A stretch of 25,298 nt of DNA from AP-16 sp036395835 (GTDB taxonomy: Bacteria; Pseudomonadota; Alphaproteobacteria; Rhizobiales; Xanthobacteraceae): contig DASWCW010000041.1 of NCBI GenBank assembly GCA_036395835.1, positions 1 to 25,298 on the forward strand, given 5' to 3'. The translations under genes were made by a program, and so were the position numbers. The number at the start of each line of letters is the position of its first letter. The stretch's first letter is position 1. The notes under the pieces are model-generated. The model was not told the origin of the DNA. It worked only from the letters and a program-made list of their open reading frames with translations, and searched no databases. Shown piece after piece: positions 19,409 through 25,298 of the stretch.

Positions 19409-19873
19409 ATGAGCATCGAGGACGATATCCGCTTCTTCGAGCAGGTTTCGCCGCTGGCGCTGCTGGGCCGCGAGCCCTTGCGCATCCTGGCGATCGGCGC
19501 GGAGAGCCGCTACGTCCACGGCGGCGATATCCTGTTCCGCCGGGGCGAGAGCGCCGATGCGGCTTATGTGGTGCAGGAGGGCTCGTTCCGGCTCGCGTCG
19601 GAGGGGAAGGGCGAGACCGGCGTGACGGTCGGGCCCGGAGCGATGATCGGCGAGATGGCGCTCCTGACCGAGACCCAGCGGCCGGTGACCGCGACGGCAT
19701 GCGAGCCGTCGACCGTGATGCGCATTCCGCGCACGTTGTTTCTCAAGATGCTGGAAGGTTATCCGGACGCGGCACGCCGCCTGCGCGATAGCCTACTGGT
19801 GCGCACCGAGCAGGCGACCCGGGACATGCGCAAGGTGCGCGGCAAGCTCGGCGGCACCGAAGGCGGGAAGTGA
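19409..19873 (+). CDS. Stand-alone cyclic nucleotide-binding domain protein
   Basis: The 154-residue protein is one CAP/Crp-type effector domain without a helix-turn-helix, so it is not a transcription factor by itself. The beta-roll is at about 35-115, and the phosphate-binding cassette reads IGEMALLTETQRPVTATA, keeping the Glu and Arg expected for cyclic nucleotide contact. A basic C-terminal helix (PDAARRLRDSLLVRTEQATRDMRKVRGK) follows. It starts 7 bases after the response regulator stop, so the two are co-transcribed. In Brucella the equivalent pair is annotated as OtpR with a cAMP-dependent kinase regulatory-subunit homologue. Ligand and partner are unknown. Confidence 0.85.
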   Translation: MSIEDDIRFFEQVSPLALLGREPLRILAIGAESRYVHGGDILFRRGESADAAYVVQEGSFRLASEGKGETGVTVGPGAMIGEMALLTETQRPVTATACEPSTVMRIPRTLFLKMLEGYPDAARRLRDSLLVRTEQATRDMRKVRGKLGGTEGGK

Positions 19874-19887
19874 CGCCCGAGGGGCGT
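19873..19887 (+). terminator. Hairpin at the end of the regulator operon
   Basis: ACGCCC (19873-19878) and GGGCGT (19882-19887) form a perfect 6-base stem with a GAG loop, overlapping the last base of the stop codon. No T-run follows, so if it ends transcripts it may need Rho or act as a 3' stability element. Confidence 0.35.
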
Positions 19888-19956
19888 CATCCCGGCGCGC
19901 GCCGAAGGCGCGAACCCGGGATCCAGCGATGAGTGGAGCGAGACGGGTTTCAACCC
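19887..19956. repeat. REP-like palindromic repeat
   Basis: ATCCCGG (19889-19895) pairs with CCGGGAT (19916-19922), and inside it CGCGCC (19898-19903) pairs with GGCGCG (19907-19912) around GAA. A second small hairpin, GGGTT-TC-AACCC, lies at 19945-19956. The GTCATCCCGG ... CCGGGATCCA frame is typical of dispersed extragenic palindromes in rhizobial genomes. Only this copy is seen in the window. Confidence 0.6.
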
Positions 19957-20010
19957 ATGTCACCTATCTGTAGAGAATGGCTGGTTCGACCTTCCTGGGC
20001 TTGCAGGGGA

Positions 20011-20502
20011 ATGCGCGCGAGCTGCGGTTGGGCGCTTCTGCTCGCCGCGGCGATCTCGGTCGGCGAGGCGCACGAGCGCGCGCCAAGGGTAGTGATCACG
20101 CAGGTAGAAAGATCAGGCGTCGAATTGGGGGATTCGCAGCGGCTCGAATGCCAAGGCTCCACTTGTTTCGGTTTGGTGTCGCTCGAAGTCCGCGGCAGTC
20201 CGCGGACATTCCGGGCATTCGCAACCTTCGGTCCTGGGTACGTGCGAGTTGGATTCGAGCCGACGTTGACGGTCCGCGAATCCCCGGTTTACCTCGACCG
20301 TAGTCCTCGGGACCCAGTGGTTGTGCCTGTCGGTCGCACCGGAATTGCAACCGGCACTTTCTGGCTGGCGCAACTCGCACGCCCGGACCCGCCGTCGAAC
20401 ATCCTGCATCCTGTGTTGCGCGGGCCGCCGATCATCGGCGTCCGCATCGATGTCCTCTTCTGCCCCGCGCTGCAACCCCGTCCTCCCGGGGCCGCGATCT
20501 AA
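20011..20502 (+). CDS. Hypothetical secreted protein
   Basis: This 163-residue frame begins MRASCGWALLLAAAISVGEAHE, a plausible signal peptide with cleavage after GEA (residue 20). The mature part holds a close Cys pair (C47 and C52 in LECQGSTC) and a third Cys at 151, and is rich in beta-prone and Pro segments. I do not recognise a family. Starts upstream (for example 19957) would read through the repeat region, so 20011 is preferred although AGGGGA sits directly against the ATG with no spacing. Base composition is somewhat less GC-rich than its neighbours. It could be a recent or lineage-specific gene, or not expressed. Confidence 0.5.
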   Translation: MRASCGWALLLAAAISVGEAHERAPRVVITQVERSGVELGDSQRLECQGSTCFGLVSLEVRGSPRTFRAFATFGPGYVRVGFEPTLTVRESPVYLDRSPRDPVVVPVGRTGIATGTFWLAQLARPDPPSNILHPVLRGPPIIGVRIDVLFCPALQPRPPGAAI

Positions 20503-20552
20503 ATCGATTTCGGCGGCCTGTCGCCTCGGCAGCAACCGCCGGACGCGACCCC

Positions 20553-21368
20553 TCATACCTCGATGCTCGCAACGACCGGCACGTGATCCGAGGGCCGCAG
20601 CCAGGCGCGCGCGCCTTTCGCGACCGTCATGGCGGACACCCGGTCGCCGAGCTCCGGCTTGACCCAGACGTGATCGAGGCGGCGGCCCTTGTTGGCGGCG
20701 GCCCAATCGGGCGAGCGATAGCTCCACCAGGTATAAAGCTTGGCGGGTTCGGGAACGAAGCTGCGCATCACGTCGATCCAGTTCCCCGCCGCCTGCACCG
20801 AGTTGAGCTTCTCGCATTCGATCGGCGTGTGGGAGACGACTTCGAGCAGCCTTTTGTGGCTCCACACATCGTGCTCGAGCGGCGCCACGTTGAGGTCTCC
20901 GACCAGGATGGCGCGCGGATGCGGCGCGGCGGCGAGCTCCGCGCAAGCGCGCATCTCGTCGAGAAACGCCAGCTTGTGGGCAAATTTGGCGTTGATCTGC
21001 GGATCGGGCTCGTCGCCTCCCGCCGGCACGTAAAAATTATGGATCGCGAGAGAATCGCGCAGGCCGGCGCGTTCGCCGAGAACCACCGCGATGTGCCGGC
21101 AATCGCTTTTCCCGCAGAAGACCTGCATGTCGGTCCGATCGAACGGCAGCCGCGAGAGCACGGCGACGCCGTGATAGCTTTTTTGACCGTTGAGGGCGCA
21201 ATGGACGTAGCCCAATCGCGCGAAGCGTTTCAGCGGAAACTTCTGGTCCGGACATTTGGTCTCCTGCAGGCAGAGCACGTCCGGGCCGAACGCCCTCACG
21301 AATCTGGCGACCTGATCGATGCGCAGCCGCACCGAATTGATGTTCCAGGTGGCAATCGAGATTCGCAT
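20553..21368 (-). CDS. xthA: Exodeoxyribonuclease III
   Basis: XthA is an AP endonuclease and 3'-5' exonuclease of base-excision repair. The 271-residue product has the family motifs MRISIATWNINSVRLR at the start, the catalytic Glu in LCLQETKC (E36), VGDLNVAPLEHDVW, and the C-terminal RRLDHVWV and PSDHVPV. All catalytic positions I can place are present. The start at 21368 is chosen over 21389 because family members begin right at the MRIxTWN strand. The gene lies 52 bases after the lolA stop in the same direction, probably in one transcript with ftsK and lolA. Confidence 0.93.
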   Translation of the reverse strand: MRISIATWNINSVRLRIDQVARFVRAFGPDVLCLQETKCPDQKFPLKRFARLGYVHCALNGQKSYHGVAVLSRLPFDRTDMQVFCGKSDCRHIAVVLGERAGLRDSLAIHNFYVPAGGDEPDPQINAKFAHKLAFLDEMRACAELAAAPHPRAILVGDLNVAPLEHDVWSHKRLLEVVSHTPIECEKLNSVQAAGNWIDVMRSFVPEPAKLYTWWSYRSPDWAAANKGRRLDHVWVKPELGDRVSAMTVAKGARAWLRPSDHVPVVASIEV

Positions 21369-21420
21369 GGGAGAATGAGAGCCGATCATTCGGGCGACGG
21401 CTGCGGCCGCCGGTCCGGCC

Positions 21421-22311
21421 CTACTGCAGCACTCGCTCGTAATTGATCGTGAACATGCCGGGGTCGGGCCGCTTGCTGCTGTCGAGGTTATAAAGCGCGA
21501 CCGTGGTGTCGTAGCCCTGGGGGTCGGTGATGGTCCATTGTCGCAGCCGGAAGTCCTTGGCGCCGAACATCAGCATCAGCCGGTGTGACCCGCCGATGAT
21601 GTGCCGCTCTTCGATGATGAGCGTCACGAACAGATCATCCGCATAGACCGCGATCAGATTGGAGTCCTTGAGCAGATCGATCCGATCGGCGAGCAGGAAC
21701 CGCAGCGGCGTCTGCGACAGCATGTAGAGGTCCTGCGTCGCGAGCTTGCGGTCGCGCACCACCAGCGACTGCCCGTCCGAGATCAGCTCGACCGGGCTCG
21801 GCGGATCGTATTCGAACCGGACGCGGCCGGGTTTCTGCATGTAGAACTTGCCCTCGGTCCGGCTGCCGTCCGGACCGACCTGGACGAAATCGCCGATGAG
21901 AGACTGCACGCTGGTCAGATAGGCGTTCACCCGCTCGATGATGGAACGCTGCTTGGCATCGAAGGCGACGCCCCCCTGACCGAACACCGTGGCGGCGGGC
22001 GCCGTCGGCGCCGCCGGGGTCGCCATGGCCTGGGCGGTGACCACGGGCGCCGGCTTTTGTGCTGGCGCGGCGGTGCCACCCGCGGGGTTCGCGGCCCGCG
22101 CGGCGGGCGGCGCGGCGACGCTCGCCATCGGCCGCACCGGGGCTTCCATGCCGGGAACCGGCATCGGCGGCCGCGGCGCGCTCTCATTGGCGACCGCAAG
22201 CCCGGTCTTGGGCAGCGGCGCAGGTCGCGGTAACGGCACGGTCTCGGCCCTCGCGCCCGCGAAACCGATCAGCACCGCGCCGATCCCGAGGGCGAGGCTT
22301 GCTTTGCGCAT
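21421..22311 (-). CDS. lolA: Outer-membrane lipoprotein carrier protein LolA with Pro/Ala-rich linker
   Basis: LolA ferries lipoproteins across the periplasm to the outer membrane. The 296-residue product has a signal peptide (about 1-22, ending GARA) and a low-complexity Pro/Ala-rich segment (about 25-108). The LolA fold follows (about 115-296), recognisable by SIIERVNAYLTSVQSLIGDFVQ, GKFYMQKPGRVRFEYDPP and ISDGQSLVVRDRKL. A GGAG lies 8 bases before the start at 22311. It is longer than enterobacterial LolA because of the linker. It lies 95 bases after ftsK, the usual order in Proteobacteria. LolA works upstream of lipoproteins such as LptE, also encoded in the window. Confidence 0.9.
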   Translation of the reverse strand: MRKASLALGIGAVLIGFAGARAETVPLPRPAPLPKTGLAVANESAPRPPMPVPGMEAPVRPMASVAAPPAARAANPAGGTAAPAQKPAPVVTAQAMATPAAPTAPAATVFGQGGVAFDAKQRSIIERVNAYLTSVQSLIGDFVQVGPDGSRTEGKFYMQKPGRVRFEYDPPSPVELISDGQSLVVRDRKLATQDLYMLSQTPLRFLLADRIDLLKDSNLIAVYADDLFVTLIIEERHIIGGSHRLMLMFGAKDFRLRQWTITDPQGYDTTVALYNLDSSKRPDPGMFTINYERVLQ

Positions 22312-22406
22312 GTGAATTCTCCGCGCCAGGGCTTCCGCCCCCGCGCCGATTGCGGTAGCGGCCGCGTGTGGCGATTTCGCGACTCAATGTGGCTCCGGCG
22401 GCCGCC

Positions 22407-24806
22407 TCAGTAACGGTCGTCGTTGCCTTCGCCAGCCAGGATTTCCCGCTTCCCCGCGTGGTTGGCGGCGCCGACCACGCCCTCTTCCTCCATCCGCTCC
22501 ATGATCGAAGCGGCGCGATTGTAGCCGATTTGCAGCCGACGCTGAATATAGCTCGTCGAGGCTTTGCGGTCGCGCAGCACGATTTGCACCGCCTGTTGAT
22601 AAAGATCGTTCGTCTCCCCGCCCATCGCGGTCGCATCGAACACCGCGCCGTCTTCCTCCTCGAACTCGTCCGCGGTCACCGCCTCGAGATATTGCGGCGC
22701 GCCCTGGCTCTTGAGGTGTCGAACGACCTTCTCGACCTCCTCGTCCGACACGAAGGGTCCGTGGACGCGGCTGATGCGGCCGCCCCCGGCCATGTAGAGC
22801 ATGTCGCCCTGCCCGAGCAATTGCTCGGCGCCCTGCTCGCCCAGGATGGTGCGACTGTCGATTTTCGAGGTCACCTGGAAGGAGATCCGGGTCGGAAAAT
22901 TCGCCTTGATGGTGCCGGTGATGACGTCGACGGAAGGCCGCTGGGTGGCCAGGATGACGTGGATCCCGGCGGCGCGAGCCATCTGCGCCAGGCGCTGGAT
23001 CGCGCCTTCGATGTCCTTGCCGGCGACCATCATCAGGTCGGCCATCTCGTCGACGATCACCACCACATAGGGCAGCGGATCGAGCTCGAGGTTCTCCTTC
23101 TCGTAAATGGCGTCGCCGCTCTCGCGGTCGTATCCGGTATGCACGGTGCGGGTCAGCGTCTCGCCCCGGGCCATCGCCTCGGCCACGCGGGCGTTGTAGC
23201 CCTCGATATTGCGCACGCCGAGCTTCGAGATCTTCCGGTAGCGGTCCTCCATCTCGCGTACCGCCCATTTGAGCGCGACCACTGCCTTCTTGGGATCGGT
23301 CACGACCGGCGTGAGCAGATGCGGGATGCCGTCATAGACCGAGAGCTCGAGCATCTTCGGATCGACCATGATCAGCTTGCATTCCTCCGGGCGCAGCCGA
23401 TACACGAGACTCAGGATCATGGTGTTGATGGCGACCGATTTGCCCGACCCGGTGGTGCCGGCGATCAGGAGATGCGGCATGCGCGCCAGCTCGACGATCA
23501 CCGCCTCGCCCCCGATGGTCTTGCCGAGGCAGAGCGGCAGCTTGGCGCCGCTGGTGGCGTAATCCTCGCTCGCGAGCAGCTCGCGCAGATAGACCTTTTC
23601 GCGCCGCGGGTTGGGCAGCTCGATGCCGATGGCATTGCGGCCCGGCACCACCGCGACGCGCGCGGAGAGCGCGCTCATCGAGCGCGCGATGTCGTCGGAA
23701 AGCCCGATCACCCGCGACGACTTGATGCCGGGAGCCGGCTCGAGCTCGTAAAGCGTAACCACCGGCCCCGGATGGGCGTTGATGATCTCGCCGCGCACGC
23801 CGAAGTCCGCGAGCACGCTTTCGAGCGCGGTGGCGTTCTCCTGGATCGCCTCGACGCTCAAGGTGGTGCGGTCGCTGGATTTCGGCGCCGTCAGCAGTGA
23901 CAGCGACGGCAGCTCGAAGCCGCCCCGCGACCGCTTCGCGGCCGCTCGCGCCGGCGTTCGCGCGCGCTTGCGCGCCCGCGGCTCCGGTCCGTCCTCCTCA
24001 TCCTCCGCCTCGTCCTCCCACGGCACCGCATCGATCCCGGCGGGCATGGGCTCGATCCTGATTTTCGGCGCGGGCGGTGCGGGCCGCCGGCGCTTGAATA
24101 GACGCGCGAGCCGTGCCCTGAGGCTGAGGATGCCATGATGGATCCCGCCGAGGGAGATCCAGCTGCGCCCCTCCTCGGCCGGATCCGACGCCGCATCGTC
24201 GGGCTCGTCCGGTGTCTCGTCCTGGATTCGATCGCGCCATCCCAGGCCCATGCTGAACGCGAGCACGACCAGGGTGGCGATGCCGGTCGCGCCGGCGATC
24301 GCGATGCGCAACGCGCCGGAAAGCGGCGCATGCGCCAGCCAAGCCGGAATGCGGAGCAACGCGTCGCCCACCACGCCTCCCAATCCGGTCGGCAGCGGCC
24401 AGGCCCGGGTCGCCGGCAGGCACGAGGCGAACGCCGTGGCGGCGATCATGCCGACGATCCACAACACGAGCCGCAGCCATTCGCGGTCGAGCGAACGATG
24501 CGTCAGCAGGCGCCAGCCCCAGACCGCAATCGGCAGAACGAGCGCGATCGACGCAAGCCCGATGAGCTGCATCAGGAGATCGGCGGCGATCGCGCCGGGA
24601 ACGCCGAGGAGGTTGCGGACCGGAGCGGCCGTGGCATGGCTGAGCGAAGGGTCCTGCGCCGACCAGCTCGCGAGCGCCAGCGCGGCCGCCGTGGCCAGCG
24701 CGAGCAAGCCAATGCCTCCGATCTCGCGAATTCGGCGATGGATCGCGCCGCGAATCTCCTCGGGCAAGAGATCCTCGGCGGAGAAGCTGGTTCGGATCGC
24801 CGGCAT
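22407..24806 (-). CDS. ftsK: DNA translocase FtsK
   Basis: FtsK is the septal DNA pump that clears chromosome termini and activates XerCD at dif. The 799-residue protein has four N-terminal membrane helices (about 31-50, 71-98, 111-130 and 164-190). A charged linker (about 195-300) is followed by the motor domain with Walker A GTTGSGKS (450-457) and Walker B VVVIVDE (581-587). The C-terminal gamma winged-helix domain (about 733-799) contains ASTSYIQRRLQIGYNRAASIMERME, used for reading orienting sequences. The start at 24806 lies 15 bases after the aminotransferase stop. The linker is short compared with that of E. coli. Confidence 0.97.
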   Translation of the reverse strand: MPAIRTSFSAEDLLPEEIRGAIHRRIREIGGIGLLALATAAALALASWSAQDPSLSHATAAPVRNLLGVPGAIAADLLMQLIGLASIALVLPIAVWGWRLLTHRSLDREWLRLVLWIVGMIAATAFASCLPATRAWPLPTGLGGVVGDALLRIPAWLAHAPLSGALRIAIAGATGIATLVVLAFSMGLGWRDRIQDETPDEPDDAASDPAEEGRSWISLGGIHHGILSLRARLARLFKRRRPAPPAPKIRIEPMPAGIDAVPWEDEAEDEEDGPEPRARKRARTPARAAAKRSRGGFELPSLSLLTAPKSSDRTTLSVEAIQENATALESVLADFGVRGEIINAHPGPVVTLYELEPAPGIKSSRVIGLSDDIARSMSALSARVAVVPGRNAIGIELPNPRREKVYLRELLASEDYATSGAKLPLCLGKTIGGEAVIVELARMPHLLIAGTTGSGKSVAINTMILSLVYRLRPEECKLIMVDPKMLELSVYDGIPHLLTPVVTDPKKAVVALKWAVREMEDRYRKISKLGVRNIEGYNARVAEAMARGETLTRTVHTGYDRESGDAIYEKENLELDPLPYVVVIVDEMADLMMVAGKDIEGAIQRLAQMARAAGIHVILATQRPSVDVITGTIKANFPTRISFQVTSKIDSRTILGEQGAEQLLGQGDMLYMAGGGRISRVHGPFVSDEEVEKVVRHLKSQGAPQYLEAVTADEFEEEDGAVFDATAMGGETNDLYQQAVQIVLRDRKASTSYIQRRLQIGYNRAASIMERMEEEGVVGAANHAGKREILAGEGNDDRY

Positions 24807-24821
24807 GCGTTGCGCTCCCGC

Positions 24822-25298
24822 TCAGCCCAGCACCGCGACCAGGCGGTGCAGCGCCTCCGCGGCGGTCTCCCGGTCGGCTACCATGGCGACGCGGATGTAG
24901 TCGGCGCCGGGATTGCGGCCGCCGGATTCGCGGGCGATGTAGCCGCCGGGCAGCACGCGCAGTCCGGCTTCCCGCCACAGCCGCACGGCGACGGCCTCGC
25001 AGCTGCCGTAGGCCTTCACGTCGAGCCAGAGAAAGAAACCGCCGGCCGGTCGACGATAGCCGTAGCGATTGCCGACGATCTGGTCGGCGAGATCGAATTT
25101 TTCCGCATAGAGCCGCCGGTTGGCTTCGACGTGACTCTCCTCGGCATAGGCCGCAACCGCGACTTCCTGGGCCGGGACCGGGACCTGGGGGGCGGCCACG
25201 TTGCGAAGGTCGGTGTAGCTCGCGAGGAAACGGCCGTCCCCGGCCGCGAATCCGACCCGCAGCCCGGGCAGATTCGAACGCTTCGAGAGCGAGTGAAA
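24822..25298 (-). CDS. Class I/II aminotransferase, C-terminal part (5' end outside window)
   Basis: About 158 C-terminal residues are present; the frame stays open to the right edge. The fragment begins with FHSLSKRSNLPGLRVGFAAGD, which includes the PLP-binding Lys of fold-type I aminotransferases. The C-terminal domain follows, with PAGGFFLWLD and an Arg in YIRVAM for substrate carboxylate binding. SLSKRSNLPGLR resembles succinyldiaminopimelate transaminase (DapC) of the lysine and peptidoglycan pathway, but a broader amino-acid specificity cannot be excluded from the C-terminus alone. It is directly upstream of ftsK, a common arrangement in rhizobia. Confidence 0.88.
   Translation of the reverse strand, partial: FHSLSKRSNLPGLRVGFAAGDGRFLASYTDLRNVAAPQVPVPAQEVAVAAYAEESHVEANRRLYAEKFDLADQIVGNRYGYRRPAGGFFLWLDVKAYGSCEAVAVRLWREAGLRVLPGGYIARESGGRNPGADYIRVAMVADRETAAEALHRLVAVLG

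Noticed and set aside
20113..20946. Minus-strand frame spanning the secreted-protein gene and the end of xthA
   Set aside because: It overlaps xthA in another frame and has Arg-rich shadow composition.

Overview
The window is a GC-rich, gene-dense piece of an alphaproteobacterial chromosome, most likely from the order Hyphomicrobiales (Rhizobiales). Three things support this: the gene order hemE-hemJ-rho ... mnmE-mnmG-rsmG-parA-parB facing holA-lptE-leuS, the parS sites, and protein sequences of rhizobial type. In such genomes hemE sits beside the replication origin, so oriC probably lies just left of base 1. No genus can be given with confidence. I see no phage, insertion sequence, CRISPR array, tRNA or rRNA.

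Left part (1-2470, + strand): the 3' end of hemE overlaps hemJ by 4 bases (haem synthesis). The rho transcription terminator gene follows behind a structured 5' leader. Two minus-strand genes (2502-5086) then sit between rho and mnmE: a small membrane protein of unknown function and a DUF255 thioredoxin-fold/YyaL-type protein. A divergent promoter region with an AT-rich 14-base palindrome separates them from mnmE.

Middle left (5225-11152, + strand): mnmE and mnmG (wobble-uridine modification of tRNA), rsmG (16S rRNA methylation), then parA and parB (chromosome segregation). Two parS sites lie here, one right after the mnmE stop and one inside the rsmG coding sequence. Both have a GANTC site at the same 1-base spacing, which is the most distinctive pattern in the window.

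Middle right (11182-17175, - strand): leuS-lptE-holA form a tight operon (leucyl-tRNA synthetase, LPS-assembly lipoprotein, DNA polymerase III delta). Upstream of leuS is a membrane-bound GGDEF protein whose frame is cut by an in-frame TAG 34 codons before a conserved tail that is otherwise intact. Divergent from it is a YggS-type PLP-homeostasis protein.

Right part (18047-25298): an L,D-transpeptidase-like protein is divergent from a CenR/OtpR-like OmpR-family response regulator, which is followed after 7 bases by a stand-alone cyclic-nucleotide-binding protein. Then come a REP-like repeat, a small predicted secreted protein, and a minus-strand run of aminotransferase (partial), ftsK, lolA and xthA. 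Most of this part serves the cell envelope, division and DNA maintenance.

Nothing amounts to a clearly new multi-gene system; the region is mainly conserved housekeeping. The observations most worth checking are the paired parS/GANTC layout, the amber codon in the GGDEF gene, the palindrome upstream of mnmE and the CenR-cyclic-nucleotide pair.
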